DNA from: a virus
DNA length: 23,852 nt
Reading direction: 5' to 3' (one strand)
Virus record (IMG/VR): IMGVR_UViG_3300006752_000229
Location: 1 to 23,852 of that record
Positions 5,915 through 15,059 of this stretch are shown piece by piece (within the stretch, counting starts at the first letter, position 1; every line of letters starts with the position of its first letter). The notes below the pieces were generated by a model. That model ran no database searches and was not told the origin of the DNA. It was given only the letters and a program-made list of their open reading frames with translations. Both the position numbers and the translations under genes were made by a program.

Positions 5915-8340
5915 TGGGCTTATGGTCATCCACATTCGGCGGCGGTAACAGCTTTACGGAAAGCGTAGCCAACACATTTACTCCTGACGATGGCGCATCC
6001 TACGTTAATGGAACGCTAACGTATGACTCTGGGTCTAACGCAGGTACTGTTGTTCCTACAAACTCTTCGGGGGGATACGGAAGTGATAGTGACGGCAATT
6101 CAGTTTATACAGGTAGTGCGAACACCACAGGAAACGACAATGAGGCCAATGTTACTTCTAGTGGAGTAAACGAAGACTTCGTACCAAAGGGTTCTGCCCC
6201 GTCTGGAATTAATAAGATTTTAGGGTTTGCTTCACCTACTGGTGTAATTGGCGCATTAGCAGGATGGGCTAACGGAACAGACCCTGAAAAAGATCCTAGT
6301 CAGGTTATCGATGGCAGGGTGGTATATACTCGACCAGGAAAAGATGGTGAACCAGATTTTCAATACTCCCATAATTTTTTGGGAATGCAGTATCAGGTAG
6401 AAGTGAATGAAACCACAGGCCAAGTACAAGACTTCTTACGCAAAGACGCATCTGGTAAATATCCCGGTGACGAAGGGTATGATCAATCAACGTCTGGCTA
6501 TGAGAAAATGGCCCAAGATGCCCGTGACCGTGGGGATAATGATCAGGCAGACGCTATTCTTCAAGAAGCTGCCGACAACGCTACTGAGGACGATGGTAGT
6601 AATGATGCGACTAAGGGCGCAGAAGTTATTATTAAGATGGCTGAAGAAGCTGGTATGGCTACTAGCAACGAACAAATACAAGCTATCCTAGATGATCCTG
6701 CGGGATGGTTAAAAGATAATGGCGCTTCGCTTTTAGATAAAGTACCTAATCTTGATCCTGAGACTGCAGGAACATTGCTAGACCCTACTAACCCTAACTA
6801 TTTATTAGGTGATAGTCCTACTGTTGCAGTCGCAACCACAGGGGATGCATCTACAGTCGATAGTGTAGTTAATCCTGGCGCAGAAACATATGATGCCAGT
6901 ACAACCGCAGATCAGCTAGGAACAGACGCAACCACCGTAGATGCAGCCACAGGTGAAATTCGTGATGAAAACCTAGTAGACGCTGCCCAAATTGATATGA
7001 CAGGCGCTGCCACAGGCGTAAATGAAGACGGTACAGTTAGTGTAACAGGCGAGGCCCTTAATGACTTTGCCACACAAAATATTAGTAATATCATCGATAC
7101 GTCTACGGTTGCAGGTAAACTGCTTGCCCAGAAATTAGGTGAAGGTAACTACACCGATAGTAAGGCCACCATTCTAGGGCAGATGGAGATTATCTCTGCC
7201 GAATTTAAAGATAGTAACGGCAACCCTGTAATACCGCCTTGGGCACAATCACTTTCCCGTGACGTTGCAAAGACAATGGCTTTCTCTGGTATTTCTGGAA
7301 CCGCCATGACTGCGGCAATGAGCAACGCAATTATGGAAGCAACCTTGGGTGTTGCAGAAAAAGAGGCCTCTTTCTTCCAAACCCTCACAACTAAAAACCT
7401 AGATAACCGACAAGAAGCTATAATTAACAAAGCCGCCGTGCTGGCTAAATTTGAGGTAGCAAATCTGGATGCCCGTCAGGCGGCTGCGGTACAAAATGCC
7501 AAGGCATTCTTGGAAATGGATTTGGCTAACCTGACTAATGAGCAACAGGCTGAAGTTATAAATACGCAAGCTATGGTTGATGCCATCTTTAACGATCAAT
7601 CGGCTATTAACGCAGCCCGTTTGTTTGGGGCAGAGCAAGCCAACGATATGCAGAAATATTATGATAATATGAATGCACAGATTTCGTTGCAGAACGCTGA
7701 ACAAATCAATCAGATGAAGCGATTTAATACTGGCGAGATTAACGACAACCGTGAGTTTAATTCTAAGCTAGAGCAGTCTCGCCAAGAGTTTTATGCAGAT
7801 ATGCAATACAACTTGGATCTTGCTAATGCCAAATGGAGACAAACAGTAGCCACTACAAATACGGAAATGGAATTTGATGCGGCAACGCTAGATGTTAAAA
7901 ATGCGTTTGATCTGTCTACAGAATCAATGACCCGACTGTGGGATCGTGTAGACAATCTTTTGGATTATATTTTCAAGGGATGGAATGCAGAAGCAGACCG
8001 TGACGCCACTATATTGGGCGCAGAGATTAGAGCGCAAGCAGGACAAAGCAGCGGCGGTAATGGCATTATGGACGGCCTCATAACTCTAGGTGCTGCATGG
8101 ATTAGTTCTGGTCGAGGGTGGCCTTCTGATGAACGATTAAAGACAGACATTCAGTATCTGAATACTGAAAAAGGCTTAAAGATTTATAGCTGGAAATGGA
8201 ACAAAGAAGCCAAGCGTATAGGGGCAGATAAGTTCCCTGCTTACGGGGTTATAGCACAACAAGTTCAGAAGAAATATCCGAATGCTGTTTCTGTCGGTTC
8301 TCATGGCTATCTCACAGTTAACTACGGAGAAATCCAATGA
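5914..8340 (+). CDS. Large virion structural protein with C-terminal S74-type chaperone motif
   Basis: An 808-residue protein with AAGGA 9 bases before its ATG. The first 100 residues are low-complexity (Gly, Ser, Asn, Asp). The middle (about 230-380) is acidic and Thr/Asp-rich. From about 470 to 690 it is strongly helical, rich in Ala, Gln and Asn, with repeats like NLDNRQEAIINKAAVLAKFE, NLDARQAAAVQNAKAFLEMD and NLTNEQQAEVINTQAMVDAI, suggesting a long coiled coil. The C-terminus has PSDERLKTDIQYL, then YGVIAQQVQKKYPNAV and YLTVNYGEI: the S74 intramolecular chaperone signature, with Ser738 and Lys743 as the likely self-cleavage pair. The domain is only 71 residues, shorter than in the tail fibre gene. 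A tail or other virion component is likely; the exact role is unknown. It abuts the lysis genes and is coupled to the next gene by ATGA. Confidence 0.8.
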   Translation: MGLWSSTFGGGNSFTESVANTFTPDDGASYVNGTLTYDSGSNAGTVVPTNSSGGYGSDSDGNSVYTGSANTTGNDNEANVTSSGVNEDFVPKGSAPSGINKILGFASPTGVIGALAGWANGTDPEKDPSQVIDGRVVYTRPGKDGEPDFQYSHNFLGMQYQVEVNETTGQVQDFLRKDASGKYPGDEGYDQSTSGYEKMAQDARDRGDNDQADAILQEAADNATEDDGSNDATKGAEVIIKMAEEAGMATSNEQIQAILDDPAGWLKDNGASLLDKVPNLDPETAGTLLDPTNPNYLLGDSPTVAVATTGDASTVDSVVNPGAETYDASTTADQLGTDATTVDAATGEIRDENLVDAAQIDMTGAATGVNEDGTVSVTGEALNDFATQNISNIIDTSTVAGKLLAQKLGEGNYTDSKATILGQMEIISAEFKDSNGNPVIPPWAQSLSRDVAKTMAFSGISGTAMTAAMSNAIMEATLGVAEKEASFFQTLTTKNLDNRQEAIINKAAVLAKFEVANLDARQAAAVQNAKAFLEMDLANLTNEQQAEVINTQAMVDAIFNDQSAINAARLFGAEQANDMQKYYDNMNAQISLQNAEQINQMKRFNTGEINDNREFNSKLEQSRQEFYADMQYNLDLANAKWRQTVATTNTEMEFDAATLDVKNAFDLSTESMTRLWDRVDNLLDYIFKGWNAEADRDATILGAEIRAQAGQSSGGNGIMDGLITLGAAWISSGRGWPSDERLKTDIQYLNTEKGLKIYSWKWNKEAKRIGADKFPAYGVIAQQVQKKYPNAVSVGSHGYLTVNYGEIQ

Positions 8341-8516
8341 AGTTTGAAGATGCAGTAAAGAAGTCGATTAAGGCTTTTATGAACGGTAAAATACCCGCCG
8401 CTACCAATGAATTAAGCGAAGAGGGAATATTTCATACCCCTGCATACTTCGATGAACTTGAAGAAGAAATGTTGTCAGAAGACAATGATGAGGAGATCGT
8501 AGATGAAGATGTTTGA
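8337..8516 (+). CDS. Small acidic hypothetical protein
   Basis: A 59-residue open frame beginning with the ATG of an ATGA overlap with the 808-residue protein, preceded by GGAG at 7 bases. The N-terminal third is basic and helical (MKFEDAVKKSIKAFMNGK); the C-terminal third is very acidic (DELEEEMLSEDNDEEIVDED). It overlaps the next gene by 14 bases, and without it a gap would remain in an otherwise gapless operon. No family was recognised. The acidic tail, shared in style with the next gene, could suit a scaffold-like or DNA-mimicking role, but nothing in the sequence proves this. Confidence 0.7.
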   Translation: MKFEDAVKKSIKAFMNGKIPAATNELSEEGIFHTPAYFDELEEEMLSEDNDEEIVDEDV

Positions 8517-9066
8517 TTTCCCGATTGCTGGTGCAAACTACGCTGCAGACACCCGTAATTATCCTTGGCACAGACCACCTGATATCGTCAGTTACGATGA
8601 GGGTGTTGATTATTTAATCAGAAAAATGAATGAGCCAGAAGAATTAGAACTGGTTTATGCTCTTTTAAAAATTGATACGCACGTTGCTACGGTCGTAAGC
8701 GCAATACTTATGCAGGGCATTTCCCGTGGTAAGTTTTCTATTGATTTAGCTATCTTAATGGCAGGCCCACTAGCCCGTTACATTGGTATTATAGCCGATG
8801 AACAGGAAATTAAGTACGACATGGGGCTGAACGAAGAAAACCGTGTGGTAATTACACCTACTTCCCTAAAACTGGCGCTTGGCATCTTTGATGATGACGA
8901 AGAAGAAGATCCTGATGAAATTGTGGAAGAGGCAGTAACCAATTCAGAGGGTGGCTTAATGGCTACACCAACAGATGCAGAAACAGCCAGTGAAGAAGAA
9001 CAGGCTGCAATGCTAGGTTTATCAACTGATGAAGAAGAAGAGGAGCCTGTAGATGGGTTGGCGTGA
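8503..9066 (+). CDS. Conserved phage structural-region protein with acidic C-terminus
   Basis: A 187-residue protein with AGGAG 7 bases before its ATG. The N-terminal half has a YPWHRPPDIVSYDEGVDYLI segment followed by helices (LELVYALLKIDTHVATVVSA, FSIDLAILMAGPLARYIGII). From memory this pattern (NYPWxRPP, a helical pair, then a segment like GxHSIDVxLLI) occurs in uncharacterised proteins near the structural genes of marine phages. The C-terminal 60 residues are strongly acidic and low in complexity (FDDDEEEDPDEIVEEA, TDEEEEEP). The hydrophobic stretches look like buried helices, not clear membrane spans. It overlaps its neighbours by 14 bases on both sides. The function is unknown. Confidence 0.75.
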   Translation: MKMFDFPIAGANYAADTRNYPWHRPPDIVSYDEGVDYLIRKMNEPEELELVYALLKIDTHVATVVSAILMQGISRGKFSIDLAILMAGPLARYIGIIADEQEIKYDMGLNEENRVVITPTSLKLALGIFDDDEEEDPDEIVEEAVTNSEGGLMATPTDAETASEEEQAAMLGLSTDEEEEEPVDGLA

Positions 9067-11530
9067 TACACAAGCGGCGGTTTCTTCTGGTAAAAAGAAT
9101 TATTACAAAAACGAAGATTCATTTGGTTTAGCCTTCTCAAAGGGCGCAGACATCATTGCTAAAAGCTGGATGCAGCAAGCGGCTGATGAAAAAGAAGAAG
9201 CAAAGATTAAAGCCAAAGAGGAAAGAGCGGCACGAAGGGCTGCGGCTGAACGGCAACGTAAGGCAGAAGATAAGGCACAGAAGAATAAAAAGAATGCCCT
9301 GATCTTATCTGAAACTTTTTCTGGCACAAACAATAACCCGCAGGCGGTAAACTATTTCCAACAGCAACTTACCTTGATGGACGGAGATGTTGGTGCAGTT
9401 ATGACTGCTACTCAGAATATGGTGGAAAGCGGAAGGCTGGAATTTACAACTGAAACTGAGAGCCTTGAATTACAGGGGCCGCTGCTACGGCGTAGTGACG
9501 TAGATACGGATGTTGCCGATAGCAGTACACTCGCTGCTTATAAGAATGCTGGAGCCATAGACGATTTTGAGACTAAAGATAGAATCCGTGACACTGTTGG
9601 TGATTTAAGAGACTTGGGCGGTACTATAAAGGGCGGCATGGAAAAGCAGATGGATGCTATTCTTGGCCCTGAAGGTGAAAATGATGCTTCCCTTGAACCC
9701 GTAGAAATAGAGAAGCGTGGAATTAAAATCACGCCATTTGGGGAAACCCCTGCTAAACTTGATTACACAAGATTAAAAACCCTAGAAGATATTGAGTTAT
9801 ATAAAGATGAACTCAAGGGCGACAATGTTACCTTAGATGCGGATCTCTTAAAAATACTGGAAGACAGAGAAGCACTGCTTAAAGGAAGAGGTTTAAAAGC
9901 TACCATTAATTCTCTTGCTGGTGATTTAGAAGCTGCAAAAAACCAGCTTCAGGCCGCAGAGGTATTAGGAGAAACGAAAACAGACGAATACATTGCTATT
10001 CAAGCACTTGTAACCTCTGAAGAGAAAAACCTTAAACCGTGGGAAACTATCGTAGAGCCTGACTCTTTTATAGGATTGAATAAAGGTGAGATGGAACAGA
10101 AGCGGCGGGTTGCTAAATCTTTGGGTGCTAAAGATGATGACCTAAAGATTATTGATGCAGAAATAACGGCATTGAAGGAAATCAAGGAACCAATCGAGTG
10201 GAGTACAATTACTAAAGATAACTTTGAAGGCGAAGCCAAAGAACTTGAAGATGCTGGTGATCTCGATGGTGCTAAACGAGTTAGAGAATACGGCAAGGTA
10301 ATATCTGCAGATAAGCCTCTAAGTATAGTCGATTTAGATAAACTAAGTGATGATGTTCTTGAAATTCTATCGTCTACCGTTACAGATTCTGATTATAAGG
10401 CAGACATTGATAGGGTAAGAGTACAGAAAAGCGCATCCGCTGCAGCACAAGAAATAAATGATTTTAATATTGCAGACTATGACGATGTAGATACCGCTAC
10501 TATTACTTCTATAATAAATACGGAAGGCACTGCACCTCAAAATATTGTTAAGTTACAAGAACTTCTTAATAACAGGAATGCTCAAGCACCTAAGATTTTA
10601 CCAGGAAGCGAAACTTTCCTAATTAAGTACAAATCTGAAACGGGAGAAATTGAAAGTACTACTGCTAAACTTAATGAAAATAATCAGTATGTTGATCTTA
10701 ATGATCCTACTAAAACCCGTATTCCTGTTGAGGGAGAACAGGTTATAAACTTGGATCTACAAGATGATATATACGATGGTGTAATTAAGATTAACCAATC
10801 TACTATTCAGCCTCTTAAAAAGCAGCGTATAGGTATGGCTACTACGCTGGAATCAGCAAAGAAACTTGATGATTTAGTTAACCCTGAAATGGGTGGTAAT
10901 CCCGCTATATTAACTACAGTAGGCGGTAAAGTACTTCCATTTATAAAGAGAGTAGGCGTAGAAGTTGGAACTATCGTAGATACGTTTAACGAAACTAGAT
11001 CTTTATCAGATATTGAGACAAATATTGATAGTGCAGTAAATCAATATCTAAACAGTATCCCTGGATTAGACGAAACCACAAGAAAAGCTGCTCTGTTTCA
11101 AGCAGAGAAGATTAAACTGGCGTTTACCTTTGCAGCAAGTTCTCTAGGACAATCAGGGCAAGGACTATCGAACAAAGACTTTGAAAAAGCACTTGCCATA
11201 TTAGATCAAGGTAACACCTATGAAACCTTTAGTGCTAACCTGAAGAGTCAAGCAGCGGCAGTCGTTAAAAAGACCCAGAGGATGATTAATGACTTCAACG
11301 AAGATGATGCTGTTATTATGTTACAGAGGCGTGATCAAAACCTATTTAAAGGTTACGGAAAATCAACAGGTCTTTATGCAAATGATAACGGGATGGCAGA
11401 CGCATTCTCATGGTTATCAGGAAAACCTACTTTAGAAAATTTCTTATCCCGTGCTAGGGAAGAAAATCCTGGTGTAAGCGATAAGGATTTAACAGATTTC
11501 TGGTCTAAAACTTACGGGGTATTAAAGTAA
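9053..11530 (+). CDS. Large probable internal virion protein
   Basis: An 825-residue soluble protein; AGGAG lies 7 bases before the ATG, inside the end of the previous gene. Residues about 40-85 form a highly charged helix (EEAKIKAKEERAARRAAAER), followed by a long, mostly helical body with acidic and Leu-rich segments (DLEAAKNQLQAAEVLGETK, AKELEDAGDLDGAKRVREYG). The C-terminal third contains ETTRKAALFQAEKIKLAFTF and SLGQSGQGLSNKDFEKALAI. No enzymatic motif or signal was recognised. Position between a tail structural protein and a 1132-residue partner, and the size of both, fit the pair of large internal or DNA-ejection proteins of podoviruses (compare T7 gp15 and gp16), but that comparison is by context only. 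Confidence 0.68.
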   Translation: MGWRDTQAAVSSGKKNYYKNEDSFGLAFSKGADIIAKSWMQQAADEKEEAKIKAKEERAARRAAAERQRKAEDKAQKNKKNALILSETFSGTNNNPQAVNYFQQQLTLMDGDVGAVMTATQNMVESGRLEFTTETESLELQGPLLRRSDVDTDVADSSTLAAYKNAGAIDDFETKDRIRDTVGDLRDLGGTIKGGMEKQMDAILGPEGENDASLEPVEIEKRGIKITPFGETPAKLDYTRLKTLEDIELYKDELKGDNVTLDADLLKILEDREALLKGRGLKATINSLAGDLEAAKNQLQAAEVLGETKTDEYIAIQALVTSEEKNLKPWETIVEPDSFIGLNKGEMEQKRRVAKSLGAKDDDLKIIDAEITALKEIKEPIEWSTITKDNFEGEAKELEDAGDLDGAKRVREYGKVISADKPLSIVDLDKLSDDVLEILSSTVTDSDYKADIDRVRVQKSASAAAQEINDFNIADYDDVDTATITSIINTEGTAPQNIVKLQELLNNRNAQAPKILPGSETFLIKYKSETGEIESTTAKLNENNQYVDLNDPTKTRIPVEGEQVINLDLQDDIYDGVIKINQSTIQPLKKQRIGMATTLESAKKLDDLVNPEMGGNPAILTTVGGKVLPFIKRVGVEVGTIVDTFNETRSLSDIETNIDSAVNQYLNSIPGLDETTRKAALFQAEKIKLAFTFAASSLGQSGQGLSNKDFEKALAILDQGNTYETFSANLKSQAAAVVKKTQRMINDFNEDDAVIMLQRRDQNLFKGYGKSTGLYANDNGMADAFSWLSGKPTLENFLSRAREENPGVSDKDLTDFWSKTYGVLK

Positions 11531-14500
11531 TGGTAGATATTGTAGACCCATTTGCTACTGAAGAAGACGAAACAAATACAAGTAGTGTTATACCTATAGA
11601 AACAGACAACACAGAGCCTGTTCCTGTAGAGGCAAGTAGTGAAACTAGCATCGTTGATCCTTTTGCTTCTGATGATTTAGAAAACACACAAGAGGGCGAA
11701 GAAGATGAGCCTACTTTAAAAGAAATAGCTGAAGAAGAACCTGATGCTATTAGCACACAGATGTACTCAGGCCTTACTTATAGTGAGGCTAGAGAAAAAT
11801 ACGATACTCTCATGGAAAGCCCTGATGTTATAAAGCCTTTATTTGGTTTGGGTTACGCAGTATACGAAGACCCCGAAACAGGTAGGCGTGAATATATACC
11901 CCGACCAGATATGAAGATGTTTGGTAAAAATGGTATGTTGGACAATACTTATGATGTTATTGCGGGGCTACTAACTGGTGATTTGGACAGGGCATCGACG
12001 GCTTTTGATGACACTGAAGCCAAGGTAGATGAATTTAGTAAAATTGCTTTGGGTCTTAGTGAAAGTGCTGGGGCTATACTTGAAGCAGGCGCTGCAGGAG
12101 CAGAAGTATTAGGGGCAGAGGGCGCAGTAGATGCCATAAGCCCGTTAATCGTTAATGTCGATACTGGCGACAGCTTTGGGGATGCTATCCTAACAGATGC
12201 TGTTCCTGCGGTAATAACTTCTTTTGGGGGGGGTGCTGCCGCACAGGTAGTTACAAAGGCTCTACCTAAAGTAATTAGAGGTTTTGCAGTTCTTGCCGCC
12301 GCTGAAACAGGCGCTGCAGCTACAACCAGTACAGACGAAGGAACCTTATTCCTTGGTGGAGAAAAGGCTGCTCTTATCCCAATAGCGCAGGGCCTTGATC
12401 TTGGCGACAGCAAGGCAGAAGACATAATTGAGCAGCGTGTAAATGTGCTTGTTGAAGGTATGTTTTTAAACAGTGCGCTTTCAGGGGTTGTAATGACAAC
12501 CGCACAAGCCGCTAAACTGGCATCTAAATTCACTATCCTTCCATTATTAGACGCAGGAAGAGAACAAACTATTACCCGTAGGATCTATGATGAATTAACC
12601 GAAAGCCTTATAAAGATTGATTTTTCTACTACACCTCAAGAAATAGCAGAAGCAAAAAGAGAACTTGCTCGAATTGTTGAAGAAAATAAAACAGTTCTTC
12701 TTCCTGAGATACAAAATCTTGCTGCTAAAGAAGTACCAGTAGATACTCTTTCTGCTCTTTTGAGGGGCACTGCAGAACCAGAAGATATAGCAAGAATTTC
12801 AGGGGTTCGTGCAGGTAATATACAAAAAGCATCTAATAACCCGCAGTTAATTGCTGCTTCTGAGGGGCCTGCTAGAGAACTACAAAAACAAGTGGATGAT
12901 CGCCTAGCGGAAATATCCTCAGATGTTCCTGCAGAACAAGTTGATACTATTGCCGCCGCCGCAGATGAATTGGCAACAGATGCCCGTGCTTCCGTAGCAT
13001 CCGCTGATATTAACGCCGTAGATGCACAAACTAATTTTGACGCTGCAGCAAAACAGGTAGTCGAAGGTATCCAGAATGCAGATCTGGAACTTAGTGGTCA
13101 GATTAGTCGTTTAGAGCAGGTAACTGGAACGGACATTGTTACAGATAAATCTGCTTCCTTTGATCAAATCAGAAACGGTTTGATGCAAGCTAAAGAAACA
13201 ATGAGCAAAACAAAAGACGATCTGTATAATGCAATACCAGACGGTACGCCTTTTGATTATAGTAGCTTTGCCGCACAGGTAGAAGAGGCCGTAAAACAAA
13301 TAAATCTTTTGGATACAAGCGGTACAAGAACCAAGAGTGTTGATCTTATCAATACAATTAGGTCTGTTTTAAAACCAAAAGAAGTCGTAGAAGATGCGCC
13401 CTTTGTACCATTTGGGGTACAGGGAACAACTACAACTACTACAGAAGCAGGAGACTTTGCTGAAGAGTTACTCAACGGTGGCGTTGATTTTAAAACCTTA
13501 TACAACAAGGTTCGCCCAGAACTTTCTAACCTAATTGATCAGGCCTATAAGCGTGGCGATGATATGGTAGCCAAACGCCTTATAGATGTTAAACGTGCTA
13601 TTGATGATCAGGTACAGTGGGTTGCGGAAAATGCAGACGAAGAGGCGGCAGATGCTGCCACGAAAGCATATACCTATTATTCAGATCAATACGCCCCTGT
13701 TTGGCGAGATGGTGGAGTAGTAGCTGATTTTGGCGATCTCTATGAGCCAGTTATGACAAGGGGAACTCAGAAAGCTGGTTTTAAAGAGCGTAGCCGTGAA
13801 CTGGTAACCTCTGTTCTTGAGGGTAATAATGCTGATGCTGTATTAAATATGAAAACAGCACTTGAGCAAGTAGAAGACCCAAAGGCAATTGCTGATTACA
13901 TGATTACAGATGTAATTAATGGGTTTGCTTCAAAGGTAAGGTCAGAAGGATCTATGACGCCTGAAGCACTAAAAGGAATGTCGGATAGACTACAACAATA
14001 TGCGGATTCGCTTAACCAAGCTTTTCCTGAACGGGCTAAACAAATTAATTCTTTAGTTGCCTCAATTGAATCTGCAGCGGGAAATAAAAAATTACTAGAA
14101 GCTGCCCTTACTACTGCAGAAGAAGTCGCATCACAGACACGAAAAGAAGTTAAAAAAACAGAATTGGGTAAGTTTTTAAGTAATGTATACGGAAGGGAAA
14201 TGGCTACAAACCTAAACCCAGAAGATGCTTTTGTTAAAATATTTAGAGAATCTGAAGGCATAGGAACAATACAGGATATTGTTGCCCGTTTAGATGATAT
14301 GCCCCCAGCCCGTGCTTCTGTAGTTCGTGATGGTATGGAAACTGCTTATCTAAGATATCTGTCAGAAAAAGTATCAGGTGCGAAAGTACAAAGCGGCGGG
14401 GCTACAACATTAAAGGGTGCTAATGTTGATCGAACACTGGAAGAGGCTAACAATATACTTTCGATAGGTAGAGAAATTTACTCTGAACAACCAGAGCGAA

Positions 14501-14928
14501 TGGAAACTTTTGAGATCCTGTTAGATGCAGCCCGTATGATTGATAAATCTAATCAGGCAACTCCTGTTCCGGGGGTATCTGCAACGGCATTTAATAAAGA
14601 AGCGGTACAAGCAACTAATCGAATGATTATGACACTTATTGGGCCTCTCAATAGAACTGGTGCAAAAATTCGTTCGATAGCAGGTGCAACATTTGATGCT
14701 TTAGATACAACTAACAGGGCGCAGAAAATTTTAGATAATATTTTAGCGGACCCAGAGAGGTTTCTAGAATTAGCTAAAAAATACGATACATACCCAATGG
14801 ATCCTTTAGTTTATGAAAACTTAATTACAGCAATAACTGCGGGTACAACTAAAGCAGTAAGTGCTGAGAAAGAATATATGTACGACCAAAACAATGTAGA
14901 TCAGCAAATGATGGATCTTATTCCTTAG
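11530..14928 (+). CDS. Very large probable internal or DNA-ejection virion protein
   Basis: An 1132-residue protein whose ATG overlaps the previous stop by one base (TAATG). The acidic N-terminus holds a duplicated motif, IVDPFAT (4-10) and IVDPFAS (41-47). Residues about 180-275 are rich in Ala and Gly with several hydrophobic helices (SAGAILEAGAAGAEVLGAEG, AVPAVITSFGGGAAAQVV, GFAVLAAAETGAAATT), which could contact or cross membrane. The rest is long helical, coiled-coil-like sequence (DRLAEISSDVPAEQVDTIAA, KKLLEAALTTAEEVASQTRK). It is the last gene of the plus-strand arm, ending before the terminator cluster. Size, membrane-active-looking segment and helical body fit a podovirus ejection protein, but no lytic transglycosylase motif or named family was recognised. 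Confidence 0.68.
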   Translation: MVDIVDPFATEEDETNTSSVIPIETDNTEPVPVEASSETSIVDPFASDDLENTQEGEEDEPTLKEIAEEEPDAISTQMYSGLTYSEAREKYDTLMESPDVIKPLFGLGYAVYEDPETGRREYIPRPDMKMFGKNGMLDNTYDVIAGLLTGDLDRASTAFDDTEAKVDEFSKIALGLSESAGAILEAGAAGAEVLGAEGAVDAISPLIVNVDTGDSFGDAILTDAVPAVITSFGGGAAAQVVTKALPKVIRGFAVLAAAETGAAATTSTDEGTLFLGGEKAALIPIAQGLDLGDSKAEDIIEQRVNVLVEGMFLNSALSGVVMTTAQAAKLASKFTILPLLDAGREQTITRRIYDELTESLIKIDFSTTPQEIAEAKRELARIVEENKTVLLPEIQNLAAKEVPVDTLSALLRGTAEPEDIARISGVRAGNIQKASNNPQLIAASEGPARELQKQVDDRLAEISSDVPAEQVDTIAAAADELATDARASVASADINAVDAQTNFDAAAKQVVEGIQNADLELSGQISRLEQVTGTDIVTDKSASFDQIRNGLMQAKETMSKTKDDLYNAIPDGTPFDYSSFAAQVEEAVKQINLLDTSGTRTKSVDLINTIRSVLKPKEVVEDAPFVPFGVQGTTTTTTEAGDFAEELLNGGVDFKTLYNKVRPELSNLIDQAYKRGDDMVAKRLIDVKRAIDDQVQWVAENADEEAADAATKAYTYYSDQYAPVWRDGGVVADFGDLYEPVMTRGTQKAGFKERSRELVTSVLEGNNADAVLNMKTALEQVEDPKAIADYMITDVINGFASKVRSEGSMTPEALKGMSDRLQQYADSLNQAFPERAKQINSLVASIESAAGNKKLLEAALTTAEEVASQTRKEVKKTELGKFLSNVYGREMATNLNPEDAFVKIFRESEGIGTIQDIVARLDDMPPARASVVRDGMETAYLRYLSEKVSGAKVQSGGATTLKGANVDRTLEEANNILSIGREIYSEQPERMETFEILLDAARMIDKSNQATPVPGVSATAFNKEAVQATNRMIMTLIGPLNRTGAKIRSIAGATFDALDTTNRAQKILDNILADPERFLELAKKYDTYPMDPLVYENLITAITAGTTKAVSAEKEYMYDQNNVDQQMMDLIP

Positions 14929-14934
14929 TAATAG

Positions 14935-14961
14935 AAAAACCCCCAGACCTAAATCTGAGGG
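14935..14961 (-). terminator. Intrinsic terminator candidate for minus-strand transcription
   Basis: Read on the minus strand, CCCTCAGA and TCTGGGG form a stem with one bulged base around a short loop (TTTAGG), followed directly by GGTTTTTC. This is a good minus-strand terminator and sits beyond the stronger hairpin at 15023-15051, so it could be a back-up that stops replication-arm transcripts from running antisense into the late genes. Confidence 0.5.
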
Positions 14962-14980
14962 TTCAATCTAAAACGACTAG

Positions 14981-14996
14981 GAACCGACCAAGGTTC
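14981..14996. other. Small hairpin between the two terminators
   Basis: GAACC and GGTTC form a perfect 5-bp stem around GACCAA, and the flanking TAG and TA could add pairs with a bulge. There is no T-tract on either side, so it is not a terminator by itself. It may add to the structure of the convergent region or be chance. Confidence 0.35.
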
Positions 14997-15022
14997 TAAT
15001 CACCTACTGTTATATAAAAACT

Positions 15023-15059
15023 AAGCCTTGAGGTCAATCGCCTTGAGGCTTTTTCTTTT
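15023..15059. terminator. Strong bidirectional intrinsic terminator between the converging arms
   Basis: AAGCCTTGAGG and CCTTGAGGCTT pair over 11 bp, including two G-U pairs, around a 7-base loop (TCAATCG), followed on the plus strand by TTTTTCTTTTA. On the minus strand the same stem is perfectly placed after the last gene and is followed by AGTTTTTATAT. The two genes converge here (ends at 14928 and 15058), so one element can end both transcripts. The minus-strand gene's TAA lies within the T-tract. Confidence 0.85.

Noticed and set aside
8778-9140. Ser-rich minus-strand open frame
   Set aside because: The poly-Ser stretch is just the complement of the acidic GAA/GAT codon runs of the 187-residue gene.
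12226-12233. Run of eight G residues, possible slippage or programmed frameshift site
   Set aside because: The reading frame continues intact for hundreds of codons on both sides and encodes a plausible Gly stretch; no alternative frame product or downstream stem was seen.
11949-12533. 194-codon Ala/Ser-rich minus-strand open frame
   Set aside because: It lies opposite the Ala/Gly-rich part of the 1132-residue gene; the composition and lack of a ribosome site mark it as a shadow.
14955-15005. GGTTCAATC and GGTTCTAATC look like tRNA T-loops
   Set aside because: No acceptor stem, anticodon arm or proper T-stem could be paired around them; the region is better explained by terminator hairpins.
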